Both the position numbers and the translations under genes were made by a program. A model generated the notes under the pieces. It had not been told where the DNA came from. It ran no database searches and saw only the letters and a list, made by a program, of their open reading frames with translations. Of a DNA stretch of 64,000 nucleotides, positions 51,210 to 59,673 are shown in pieces. The stretch is taken from positions 1,240,001 through 1,304,000 of the forward strand of contig NZ_JAHLZY020000001.1 in NCBI RefSeq assembly GCF_018967865.2. The letters run 5' to 3'. Each line of letters opens with the position of its first letter. The first letter of the stretch is position 1. The stretch is from Hymenobacter siberiensis. GTDB lineage: Bacteria; Bacteroidota; Bacteroidia; Cytophagales; Hymenobacteraceae.

Positions 51210-51310
51210 AATAGATAAATCTTTGATTGTCCTCACGCTCTAGGCGGCATAAAGGAAAGGCTGTCACCGTCTTACCAGAACTATTTCGAAATTCATCTGC
51301 TATCTACCAA

Positions 51311-52693
51311 TTAGCGCGTGCCGACCAAAGTCGGTGGAACCGTCCGGACCCAGAATGGAATATTAGCTGTTGCGACGCTACCATGGCCGTCAAACACCCG
51401 CACATATAGTCGGTAAGGCCCTGGTAATTGAGGAGCTTTAATCAGAGCGCCAAAACCATACCCGCTTATAACGGCGTTTTCAACGGACTCAGGTGGAGTA
51501 GCTATAATCTTGGCATCGAACGTTTTTTCCACTTCGGGAAGTAGTTCCCAGTGTACGGTCAACGAATCGCCTTCCGGGTCTGACGCCTCAACTATCGAAG
51601 GTAATAACTGCCCGACCGTTGCTTCAATACTCGCGCTCGCCCGTCGCCCCGCCAATTGCAAATCCGTTATCAGAGGAGCCCGGTTAGTAGGATACTGCCC
51701 TCTCCACAGATAGTTCATCTCATCAACCAAGGCCGTTTTTTCGCCAGTAGGCTCAAATAAGCTGAACCAAGTGGAAGTATATTCAAACTTAGAACCCCAG
51801 AAAAAAAGGTAGCTACCTAAACACTTATTGCTATCAGGCTCGATTACCTGCCGGTAGAGGCTACTGACAAAAACGGCTTTTGCCGTACTAGTCTTTTCCA
51901 GTTGTGCCCCCCATTTTGTCTCGGCTTCTTCCCAATAGCCCGCGTTACCATATTCAGAAATGATGTAGGGGCCAAGCCAGCCACTGTTCCGCAACAGGGT
52001 GGGTAATATCCGAAGCTTTCCATATATATTAAATGACAAAATATCGACTTCTGGAGCCAGGTGATGTAACTCGGCGGCTCGGCTGTCCAAGTCTCCTAGG
52101 GTTGTCGTGACTGGATGATAGGGGTCTAGTTCATGAATCATGTGAGCAATGCGGCCGAGCGCGCTAAAAAGCCGTGGCCCTCTAGCAGAAATGTCTACTT
52201 CGTTTCCCACGTTCCACATCAGCAGAGCGGGGTGATGACGGTAACGTAACACCTGCTGGCGAATGCGCCCGAGTTGCGCTTCTACCATGGCAGGGTCATA
52301 ATATGTAAAGTGGGAAGTCTCTGGTTCCATCCACAATCCAAGCATTACACTGAGGCCCGCCTGATGCGCCTCGTCCATGAACGGTTCCGCAAAATCGGAG
52401 CTCCAGAGCCGTAGGGTATTGCCACCGGCCTCGCGCAGACGGTCGATTTGCTGAACGCCCGCCCCACCCCTCAAATAGTATGGCTTTCCGCCACGTACTA
52501 GGCGAAACCCGCCCTGGGTTGGTTCTACCTTGGTAGGAATAACACCTTGTAAGCGGGTGGTGGATGGCGTAAGCCAGGTTGTATTTTCGGGGGACTTCGT
52601 ATTGCATCCTTCTGCTGATAGTATAACAAGCAATAGAAAGGTCACCCATCCTCTTTTGAGAATTTTCACTTGTTTTTTTTGACCTGTATCCAT
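51311..52693 (-). CDS. Glycosidase-like lipoprotein (clan GH-A TIM barrel)
   Basis: 460 residues. The lipobox LSAEGC after a hydrophobic segment makes it a lipoprotein. GGKPYYLRGGAGVQQIDRLR and GGNTLRLWSSDFAEPFMDEA start a TIM barrel like GH2/GH5; the proposed acid/base is Glu in MLWNVGNEVDISARG and the nucleophile Glu in YIISEYGNAGYW. A beta-sandwich follows (TDLQLAGRRASASIEATVGQ). It may trim or release the polysaccharide made by the divergent GT2 synthase. Family level is uncertain. First gene of the minus-strand cluster. Confidence 0.72.
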   Translation of the reverse strand: MDTGQKKQVKILKRGWVTFLLLVILSAEGCNTKSPENTTWLTPSTTRLQGVIPTKVEPTQGGFRLVRGGKPYYLRGGAGVQQIDRLREAGGNTLRLWSSDFAEPFMDEAHQAGLSVMLGLWMEPETSHFTYYDPAMVEAQLGRIRQQVLRYRHHPALLMWNVGNEVDISARGPRLFSALGRIAHMIHELDPYHPVTTTLGDLDSRAAELHHLAPEVDILSFNIYGKLRILPTLLRNSGWLGPYIISEYGNAGYWEEAETKWGAQLEKTSTAKAVFVSSLYRQVIEPDSNKCLGSYLFFWGSKFEYTSTWFSLFEPTGEKTALVDEMNYLWRGQYPTNRAPLITDLQLAGRRASASIEATVGQLLPSIVEASDPEGDSLTVHWELLPEVEKTFDAKIIATPPESVENAVISGYGFGALIKAPQLPGPYRLYVRVFDGHGSVATANIPFWVRTVPPTLVGTR

Positions 52694-53148
52694 TTAATCT
52701 CTGCTCAATGCATTTTCATAAAACATGCTTTTTCCTTTAAATCAGTCCAAGCAAAGACAATCAAACTATATCCCAACTCCAGCACCAAGCCAGATTTAAT
52801 CAGTAATTTTTAACACCGTAGCCAACAGTTTTTACTGTATTATATAAATATAAAATATTTATTATATAAACATTGCCGCTCCTTTCTAAACAGAAATATT
52901 AGTGAATATTGCACAATTATTTGTACTTTCAATTTAAACATTTAATTCTAATGCCATTTTAAAACGCACAGAATTCTATGCAACATTGCAAACATTATCA
53001 ATGCGGGTAATTAAATATATAATTAGCCGCTTTTGCATATAGCTACGAAAACATTATTTAAAATAATGAGCCTCATTCCAAATAATGTTTTATTAAGTTC
53101 TCATTAACAATATTTTCACACAATCTATTGTATCGCTTGCATTTTAGA
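52694..53148. other. AT-rich divergent promoter region
   Basis: 455 bp between the glycosidase-like gene and the GT2 synthase, far richer in A+T than anything else in the window, with runs such as TATTATATAAATATAAA. No coding frame or repeat was found. It probably holds promoters for both genes and perhaps a binding site for a silencing or regulatory protein. Confidence 0.55.
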
Positions 53149-55545
53149 ATGTCGACTGGAGTCAGGACCATGAGGTGGCTGGTGGGCATCGGCATTATTA
53201 GCCTGATATATTTCGGGTGGTGGTTCTTCGCCAACCTACGGATTGGATTTCCCTTGTTGTTTTGGCCATTGGCATTGTCCATTGGCTTCAAACTGCTGTT
53301 GGTGCTGCACGAGTGGGCACACTATGTACAGGTGCGGGTGCCGGTTCCGCCTGCTTACACCCCGCCGGTACGGCGAGTAGATGTGATGACAACTGCTTTC
53401 CCAGGTGAGCCCCTCGACATGATTATTCACACATTGGAAGCGATGCAGGCCATTCGATATCCGCACACCAGCTACCTCTGCGATGAAGGTGATGACCCGG
53501 TACTGCGCGCGGCATGCTTGCGCCTGGGTATTATCCATGTCACGAGGCTAGTTAAAACGGATGCTAAAGCAGGCAACATTAACCATGCCCTGCAACAGGC
53601 CACAGGCGAGGTGTGCGTGGTGCTAGACCCAGACCATGCGCCTACGACCGATTTTCTGGACCAAGTAATGCCCTATTTCGAAGACGAACGTATTGGGTTT
53701 GTACAGGTAGTACAGGCATACAGCAACCAAGCCGAAAGTCTGGTGGCTCGCGCGGCGGCTGAGCAGACCTACCACTTTTATGGTCCTCTGATGATGGGGA
53801 TGAATGGCTATGGCACCGTGCAAGCCATAGGCGCTAACTGCACCTTTCGGCGTGCGGCGCTTGATTCGATTGGCGGGCACGCCGTCGGACTCACCGAAGA
53901 TATGCATACAGCTATGTGCTTGCATGCGGCGGGCTGGCGTTCGGTTTATGTCCCCGAAATTGTGAGCCGGGGCTTGGTACCAGCTTCGCTGGCTGCCTTC
54001 TATTCGCAGCAGCTTAAGTGGTCACGAGGGGCTTTTGATTTACTGTTTCGGGTGTACCCGAAGCTGTTTACGCGTTTTACTTGGTCCCAGCGTATTCATT
54101 ATTTAGTGCTGCCGCTCTATTTCTTCTCGGGCGTAATTGCCCTCCTAGACCTAAGTATTCCGTTGGTATCACTCGGAATCAGCCAGTTTCCGTGGCTGGT
54201 ATCACTCAATGCGCTAATCCGGCATGCATTTCCGCTGCTGGGTATGGCGTTACTTATCCGCTTTTACGCACAACGATGGATGCGCGAGCCCGGCGAAGGG
54301 GGCCTGCACTTAGCAGGTGGCTTTTTGCTAGTGGGCACTTGGTGGGTGTACACGCTAGGTTTCCTGTACGCGGTGCTGGGAATACAGGTGCCCTACCTGC
54401 CCACCCCCAAAGTAGGCCGCAAATACAACGAATGGGCACTGGCACTACCTAACATCTTATTTGCGTTGCTCCTGCTCGCGGCTTGTGTACATAGCCAACT
54501 GGTAGATGCCACCGGCTATGCCACCAGCCAATATATTATCACAATGATGGTGGTATCAGTAGCAAGCGCCGGGGTTTTACTGGCTGCTACGGTGATGGGG
54601 TTGCACCGAACAGTATTTCACTTTATGCGGGAACTGGCCAAGCTTCCCTTTCGGGGTATGGCTATGGGGCTGCACCGCTTACAAAATAAATTAGGGAGGT
54701 TGCTGGCAGGCAGCGTGAGTATGTATAGCTTACTGATAGCCCTGATTGGCGTATCCTCTGTATTTTTTTTCACCTATCGTCAACAGCAATGGCTATTGCA
54801 GGTCCCTCCTGAGTGGCTCCTAAATGGCGGCGGCAATGAAACGCATATAGGACGGGAAGCCACGCCAACTGTTGATTCCGATACCGAAGCTTCAACCAAA
54901 TGGAAAATCGGGCTCCCTTTTAACTCATTCCAAACCTCGACCATCAATGCTCTTACACTACCTGCTATCGACCCAGCTACCCGATTGCCCCTACAGGTGT
55001 ATAAGCTGGCCAGCAAGCATCAAATTATGATGATTACGTGGACGGTGAGTGCCCAGGAACTGCAAAACGCTAATTACTGGCCGCAGCTCGTTCGTCAACT
55101 AATGGTCGTTCCGGGGCCGTTGCTGTTGCGGCCGCTACTGCAATCGCCGTCACCCGACCGCTATCGTCGGGACTGGGCGCTCATGGCCAGCACCTTTCGA
55201 GCTGCCAAAGTACCAAATGTACTTTGGGTTTGGACGCCGGAAGCTGCGGACCCGTTGCTGAAAAAATTTCCCGGCGTGGCGAATGTGAACTGGATGGCTA
55301 CACCGCTGGTCGCAGATACCCTCTCAATTAGTTTTGCGGAGCTGCGCCGACACTTGGTTTCAAATTTGGTCAACCAAGTTCCCGTGTTATTGCTGGCTCC
55401 CCCTGCCACCGGTAAGCTTAGTACGATAGCAAACCGTATTGCTTGGCAATACCCCGAAATCAAGATAGTAGTGTTTGCGGCGCCAAAACCGTCAATATCT
55501 ACTTCTCCAATAACGCTTAACTCCACGAATCGCTCCTTCAACTGA
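53149..55545 (+). CDS. Cellulose-synthase-like GT2 synthase fused to a degenerate GH26-like domain
   Basis: 798 residues (ATG 53149; ATG 53170 possible). Two N-terminal spans, then a processive GT2 domain with DEGDDP, DxD in LDPDHAPTT, LTEDMHTAM and QQLKWSRGAF in place of QxxRW. A bundle of spans (about 310-540) follows, like BcsA or NdvB-type synthases. After a final span near 560, an extracytoplasmic domain (about 610-790) has PGPLLLRPLLQSPS and NVLWVWTPEA, resembling the GH26 barrel; there Gln stands where the acid Glu of RPxxE is expected. The domain may bind rather than cut the polymer. Divergent from a glycosidase-like lipoprotein. Confidence 0.78.
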   Translation: MSTGVRTMRWLVGIGIISLIYFGWWFFANLRIGFPLLFWPLALSIGFKLLLVLHEWAHYVQVRVPVPPAYTPPVRRVDVMTTAFPGEPLDMIIHTLEAMQAIRYPHTSYLCDEGDDPVLRAACLRLGIIHVTRLVKTDAKAGNINHALQQATGEVCVVLDPDHAPTTDFLDQVMPYFEDERIGFVQVVQAYSNQAESLVARAAAEQTYHFYGPLMMGMNGYGTVQAIGANCTFRRAALDSIGGHAVGLTEDMHTAMCLHAAGWRSVYVPEIVSRGLVPASLAAFYSQQLKWSRGAFDLLFRVYPKLFTRFTWSQRIHYLVLPLYFFSGVIALLDLSIPLVSLGISQFPWLVSLNALIRHAFPLLGMALLIRFYAQRWMREPGEGGLHLAGGFLLVGTWWVYTLGFLYAVLGIQVPYLPTPKVGRKYNEWALALPNILFALLLLAACVHSQLVDATGYATSQYIITMMVVSVASAGVLLAATVMGLHRTVFHFMRELAKLPFRGMAMGLHRLQNKLGRLLAGSVSMYSLLIALIGVSSVFFFTYRQQQWLLQVPPEWLLNGGGNETHIGREATPTVDSDTEASTKWKIGLPFNSFQTSTINALTLPAIDPATRLPLQVYKLASKHQIMMITWTVSAQELQNANYWPQLVRQLMVVPGPLLLRPLLQSPSPDRYRRDWALMASTFRAAKVPNVLWVWTPEAADPLLKKFPGVANVNWMATPLVADTLSISFAELRRHLVSNLVNQVPVLLLAPPATGKLSTIANRIAWQYPEIKIVVFAAPKPSISTSPITLNSTNRSFN

Positions 55546-55603
55546 ACAGAGCGCGTTTACGGCAGTACCGTTTTACTTTTTAAGCACGCTAGTTAAAGCT
55601 ATG

Positions 55604-56179
55604 CCCTTTAGGGCAAGACTTTAGTTGCTACTCACTTCCAGGCGTCGGGTACCTTTGTGAGATGAAGCAGCGAACAGGCAGCCATTCGGTTCACAAGCTG
55701 GAAGTGCATCTGGTGTGGAGCACAAAATATCGCTACCAGGTGCTGACGGGGGATGTGCAACTGCGCTGCCGGGACTTGCTGCGTCAGACGTGTAACACGC
55801 TGGATGTGGGCATCTTGAAAGGGGTAGTGAGCAAAGACCATATCCATTTGCACGTCTCGTATCCGCCCGCCTTGGCTGTGATCGAATTAATGCGTCGCTT
55901 GAAGGGACGCAGCGCCAAGTTGCTCTTGCAAGAGTTTCCCGAGTTGAAGCGGCGGTATTGGGGCGGTCATTTCTGGGGCATTGGCTACGGGGCCTGGAGT
56001 GTCGGTAACATCACAGACGAGCTACTCGAAGCGTATTTGAATCATCACAAGGACCAGCCCAATGGGGACGAGAATTTCATTCTGGAATAGCCCACTTACA
56101 GTGGTTGTCTTTCAGTCGGCTTGAGCCGAAACCCGCGAATTTCATTCGCAATCCAAACCTATGGACTTACAGTCCATAG
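55604..56179 (+). mobile_element. IS200/IS605-type element with hairpin ends
   Basis: The Y1 transposase gene is flanked by hairpins: TGCCCTTTAGGGCA near 55608 on the left and CTATGGACTTACAGTCCATAG (56159-56179, first 20 nt shown by rule as CTATGGACTTACAGTCCATA) on the right, plus small hairpins GTCGGCTTGAGCCGA and GCGAATTTCATTCGC between. Exact boundaries were not determined; such elements leave no target duplication. Confidence 0.6.
55662..56090 (+). CDS. tnpA: IS200-type Y1 transposase
   Basis: 142 residues. Rolling-circle-like HUH endonuclease: VHKLEVHLVWSTKYRYQVL opens the fold, HIHLHVSYPP holds the metal-binding HUH, and the catalytic Tyr is expected in FWGIGYGAWSVGN. Length and motifs are complete, so it may be active. 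It has no accompanying tnpB. Located between the GT2 synthase and the acyltransferase in the cargo. Confidence 0.9.
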   Translation: MKQRTGSHSVHKLEVHLVWSTKYRYQVLTGDVQLRCRDLLRQTCNTLDVGILKGVVSKDHIHLHVSYPPALAVIELMRRLKGRSAKLLLQEFPELKRRYWGGHFWGIGYGAWSVGNITDELLEAYLNHHKDQPNGDENFILE

Positions 56180-56339
56180 TCGTTTAGTGAACACGGAGGC
56201 TTTCACTTTCCGCAGGTTGCTAGTTTGCTCAGGGTACGGCCCTGAAATTCAATAGGCGTTTAGGTGTCAGTCACTTCCATTAATCTTGCACTGCCCAAAG
56301 CCTTCCTGTTGCTTTGCTCATCTGCCCTTACTGCCCTGC

Positions 56340-57461
56340 ATGGCCCCTTCTGTCTCCTCCACCCCCCAGCGTTACTATGAAATTGACTTGTTGCGCTTCC
56401 TGGCCGCCCTTGCGGTGGCGTTGTACCACTTGGCCTACAACGGGTTCCACTCTCATTCAACGCTTGTCGATTACCCATGGCTCGGCAAAATTTTCCGGTA
56501 TGGCTACTTGGGCGTTCAGCTTTTTTTTCTCATCAGCGGGTACGTTATCCTCCAGTCGGTGTACGGCAAGACATTGGGTCAATTTTTTGTGGCGCGAGTA
56601 GCAAGATTATACCCTGCCTTCTGGGCGGCATGCGCCCTATTCTTTGCAGTGGTCCGCCTATTTGGGCCCGTCGCGGGGGAAGTCGGCTGGTCGGCCGAGT
56701 GGGCGGCGGACGCGCGGTGGTCGGTATTCTTATGCAACCTGACAATGCTGCATGAGTTTTTGGGCGTTCACAATCTGGACGGCGTGTGCTGGACCCTGAC
56801 ATATGAACTCATGTTCTACTTCTTAGTGGCGCTGCTCGTGGCCTTCCAGTGGCTAAATCACCTGCCGCTCGTGCTGAGCGTGTGGTCGGCTTACTGCGGG
56901 TTGATAAACCTAGGGCTGATAGTAAACGCGGGGCCCTTTGCTTCTTTCTTTTTTCCCAGCTATGCCCCCTTTTTCATCGGCGGCATGATGCTGTCGTTGA
57001 TTCAGCGCCGACAGGACGAGTCTTGGAAACTCTACTCGTTGCTGTTCGTGGCGTACGTTTTAGGACTGCTCCCGGTGCTGCACTACACGGCAGGATTGCA
57101 GTTCCACTACGGCCAACCGTTTCACCCTTCCGTGGTGGTGGCAGTAGTCACGTTCTTCTTTGGGGCAATGCTGCTCATTGTCCACCGCAAAGTTAACCTA
57201 GGGTACGCTCCTGGGTTCGCCTGGTTCGGGGCGCTTTCCTACCCCCTGTATTTGTTTCACCAAAAAATGGGGTACGTGGTGCTACAACGCTTCGGCGGCA
57301 CTGTGGACAAGCACTGGTTGCTCGCCACCTTTTTTGTGGGCGTGGGGTTGCTTGCGCTGTTCGTGCACGTGCTCATAGAACGGCCCGGCAGTCGGTTTCT
57401 GCGTCACGCACTGGCGCGCTTGGTGGCTACGGCCCCACGAGGTCAGGGCACGCCAGGTTGA
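56340..57461 (+). CDS. Membrane acyltransferase, acyltransferase-3 family
   Basis: 373 residues with ten hydrophobic segments. RYYEIDLLRFLAALAVALYH at the N-terminus carries the family Arg/His residues, and GYLGVQLFFLISGYVI is a hallmark. LAVALVR-type loops and the C-terminal SYPLYLFHQKMGYVVL follow. It adds acetyl or other acyl groups to surface glycans, probably the product of this cluster. ATG 56340 is chosen; an upstream TTG (56286) adds only unconserved residues. Confidence 0.88.
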   Translation: MAPSVSSTPQRYYEIDLLRFLAALAVALYHLAYNGFHSHSTLVDYPWLGKIFRYGYLGVQLFFLISGYVILQSVYGKTLGQFFVARVARLYPAFWAACALFFAVVRLFGPVAGEVGWSAEWAADARWSVFLCNLTMLHEFLGVHNLDGVCWTLTYELMFYFLVALLVAFQWLNHLPLVLSVWSAYCGLINLGLIVNAGPFASFFFPSYAPFFIGGMMLSLIQRRQDESWKLYSLLFVAYVLGLLPVLHYTAGLQFHYGQPFHPSVVVAVVTFFFGAMLLIVHRKVNLGYAPGFAWFGALSYPLYLFHQKMGYVVLQRFGGTVDKHWLLATFFVGVGLLALFVHVLIERPGSRFLRHALARLVATAPRGQGTPG

Positions 57462-57638
57462 CTGGCAGGCAGAGCAATATACCGTAGGACCTAAATCAAG
57501 TACTCGTTTTGCTGATTGGAACACGTCTGAACTACCACCCTTTGGCTGAACCGAAGATGCACCGTCGCACACCTGTTGGCATCCGGTTGGCGGAGCGGTC
57601 CGGGGGCGGGGCGGGGATTTTTCCCGCTAGTTTAGGGT

Positions 57639-58268
57639 ATGAAACACCTGCTCCTCGCCGCCGCGCTGCTCCTGGCCGGGCTGGTCCCCGGTTGCTCCCC
57701 AGCGGAACGCCCGCTCCCGCCGGGCGCGTTGGCGGCCCAGGTCGAGGCCCTGACGAAGGACTTCGACACGTGGTGGCGCAACACGTACGCCTACGTGTTG
57801 CTGGCCCGCGACTATCAGCCCCGGGACGTCGACGGCCGGCCGGTGCCCAAGCCGGACTTTCTGCGGCAGCTGGCCACCGGCCGGGTCCTGGCCCTGCGCA
57901 CCGGCACGGCCCGCGGGGAGCCGGTGTACCAGCTGTGTGCCTACCCTGGGAGCCCCGACCCGGCGATTCGGTCCACGAGCAAGCAACTGGCCGAAGAGGC
58001 GCTGCGCAATGACGCGCGGGAAGGCCAGGCGCTGCCCGCGTTTGCGTGGCGGGACCTGAACGGCGGGGCGTACATCCCCACCAGCACGCGGGGCAAAATT
58101 CTGGTGCTCAAGTGCTGGTACACCAACTGCGTGGCCTGCGTCGACGAGATGCCGGCCACCAACGCGCTGGTAGAGCGCTACCGCCAGCGCCCGGACGTAC
58201 TGTTCGTGAGCCTGGCCAAGAACGAGGCGCAGCAGCCACGCCCCTTTCTCAAAGGCCACCCAGTAGCG
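57639..58268 (+). pseudogene. TlpA/thioredoxin-like lipoprotein, 3' end cut by IS3 copy B
   Basis: ATG 57639 opens a signal peptide with lipobox LAGLVPGCS. The body leads to a thioredoxin fold with the redox motif CVAC in KCWYTNCVACVDEMPATNA, typical of periplasmic TlpA-like thiol-disulfide proteins. After VSLAKNEAQQPRPFLKGHPV the IS3 copy B terminus supplies about 15 foreign residues and a stop (frame to 58316). The last part of the thioredoxin fold is lost, so function is doubtful. Very GC-rich compared with neighbouring cargo genes. Confidence 0.82.
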
Positions 58269-58308
58269 TGTACTACTCCCCAAAAACTGGACAGTTTAGC
58301 GGGGTTTG

Positions 58309-59340
58309 TTAAGTAATATTGTTATGATTGAATGTTGTGTTGGTTTGGTAGACGTGGGCGGGCGTTTGGCCCCCGAGACTTTGATGGGGTCGGCGATGAT
58401 TGTAGTAGGCAAAGTACGCGGTTAATTGCTGGTGCAGGTGCTGGCCGTCATCGGCCGGGATAAGATAGATATGTTCCCATTTGACCGTGCGCCAGAGGCG
58501 TTTGATGAAGGCATTGTCGGTGGCGCGGCCGCGGCCGTCGCGGCTGATGCGGCAGCCGGCGTCCAGCAAAGCTTGTTCGTAGGCGAGGCTGGTGAACCGG
58601 CTGCCCTGGTCGGAGTTGAAGATGTAGGGAGCCGGAGCATGGCGCAACGCATCGGCCAGGGCTTGCAGGCAAAAGCCCACGTCGAGCGAGTTGGAGAGCT
58701 GCCAGCTGAGCACGTAGCGCGAGTGCCAGTCGAGCACGGCGGCCAGATAGAGAAAGCCCTTGGCCATGGGCACGTACGTGATGTCGGTACTCCATACCTC
58801 CTTCGGGGCGGTGGCCGGGCGGTCCCGCAGTAGAGTTGTTGCGAAGCAAAAAGCCTTGATAATCAATTAATTATGTCAAAAATAAAAACCGACAAAAATT
58901 GAAAAGAGAACGTCTAAGCCACATTGCCAATAAAATTAGCGCGATTTCATGCCTGTAATAGGCTGATTTTGAGCACAAACATTACGCAACAAGTCTAGTA
59001 GGTACTGGTAGGGCGTAACACCTTGACCAGGAATGGACAAGCGCGGTTTGGGATAAATCGGCTCGTGGCCCATCAGGCGCACGAGGCGGCGCACGCGCTT
59101 GGCATTGACGGCGTGGCCGGCCAGGCGCAGGTGGTCGCGCAGGCCGAGCACTCCTTTGAAGTTGTGGTCGGTAAACTCCTCATCGAGCAGGCGCATGAGC
59201 TCCAGGTTGTAGGCACTTTCTCCGCAGGGCTGGTAGTAGAAGCTGCTGCGGGCCAGGCCTAGGGCCTGGCAGCGAGCGGCGACCGAGCTACCGGCCGGGT
59301 CCGAGGCCTGAACCAGGACCCGTTGTTGGGCCGAGCTCAT
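58309..59340 (-). pseudogene. IS3 OrfB, copy B, interrupted by a MITE
   Basis: OrfB begins at ATG 59340 (MSSAQQRVLVQASDPAG) and runs to about 59002, where the MITE at 58834-58996 breaks it. The rve domain resumes at about 58833 (LLRDRPATAPKEVWSTDITY) and ends at 58309. DNAFIKRLWR again has Lys (58501-58503) instead of the DDE glutamate. Confidence 0.88.
58834..58996. mobile_element. 163-bp MITE in IS3 copy B, related to the ISL2-like element
   Basis: Ends AGTTGTTGCGAAG and CGCAACAAGTCT are imperfect inverted repeats matching those of the element at 50229-51209 (AGACTTGTTGCG). AGTAG flanks both sides (58829-58833 and 58997-59001). Copy A lacks it at the same place, so the insertion is recent. 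No coding sequence. Confidence 0.82.
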
Positions 59341-59621
59341 CGGGGTAGCGTTTTTTTTAGCAGCGCGTTTTCCATTTGCAACCGACCGATGGCCGCGTAG
59401 AGGGGCTCGACGTCGGGTAAGGGCGTGCCGGCCGCAGGCGCTTCGGTGAAAACCTGGGTGGCCTGCTCACGCAGTTGCAGCTTCCAACGGGTGATTTGAG
59501 CGGTAGCCAATTGGGAGTGAGCGGCCAGCTCGGCCAATGGCTGGCGCTCGGTGAGGGCGGCTAGCGCCACCTCCGCTTTGAACTCGGCCGTATAGCGACG
59601 GCGGGTGCGTTTTGGGGTCAT
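59337..59621 (-). CDS. IS3-family OrfA, copy B
   Basis: 94 residues, complete. MTPKRTRRRYTAEFKAEVAL and LAAHSQLATAQITRWKLQLR form the helix-turn-helix, with MENALLKKTLPR at the end. Its stop overlaps the OrfB start (ATGA at 59337-59340), and an A8 run on the minus strand just before it fits -1 programmed frameshifting to make OrfAB. Because OrfB is broken, only the OrfA protein would be made. Confidence 0.88.
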   Translation of the reverse strand: MTPKRTRRRYTAEFKAEVALAALTERQPLAELAAHSQLATAQITRWKLQLREQATQVFTEAPAAGTPLPDVEPLYAAIGRLQMENALLKKTLPR

Positions 59622-59673
59622 AATCGAGCTAAGCTAGCCCGCTTAACCTGTCCAGCTTTTGGGGAGTACTACA

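Larger units (their letters stand above)
49419..51240 (+). mobile_element. IS5-family element (outer), nested with a second IS
   Basis: Perfect inverted ends GAGCGTGAGGACAAT (49419-49433) and ATTGTCCTCACGCTC (51226-51240), extended by CCGCCTA/TAGGCGG flanks; TA is the apparent duplication. Removing it restores the palindrome CCGCCTAGGCGG. A second element (50229-51209) lies inside, beyond the transposase gene. Confidence 0.85.
42450..59673. mobile_element. IS3-flanked composite block (17.2 kb)
   Basis: Two direct copies of one IS3-family element (42450-43687 and 58269-59673) bound 14.6 kb of cargo. Removing the block joins AGC CAG to ACC TAC in frame in the IS701 transposase gene. No 3-4 bp duplication is seen at the outer ends. 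The arrangement fits a composite transposon or integration of a circle carrying one IS copy by recombination. Confidence 0.75.
58269..59673 (-). mobile_element. IS3-family element, copy B
   Basis: Same ends as copy A (TGTACTACTCCCC at 58269, GGGGAGTACTACA at 59673) and near-identical sequence. It is 167 bp longer, mainly because of a 163-bp MITE at 58834-58996. Left neighbour is the cut tlpA-like gene (GCG before the end); right neighbour is the IS701 transposase remainder (ACC). Confidence 0.9.

Noticed and set aside
43688-58268. Complete conjugative or phage module
   Set aside because: No relaxase, integrase, capsid or terminase genes were found; only IS elements and glycan genes.
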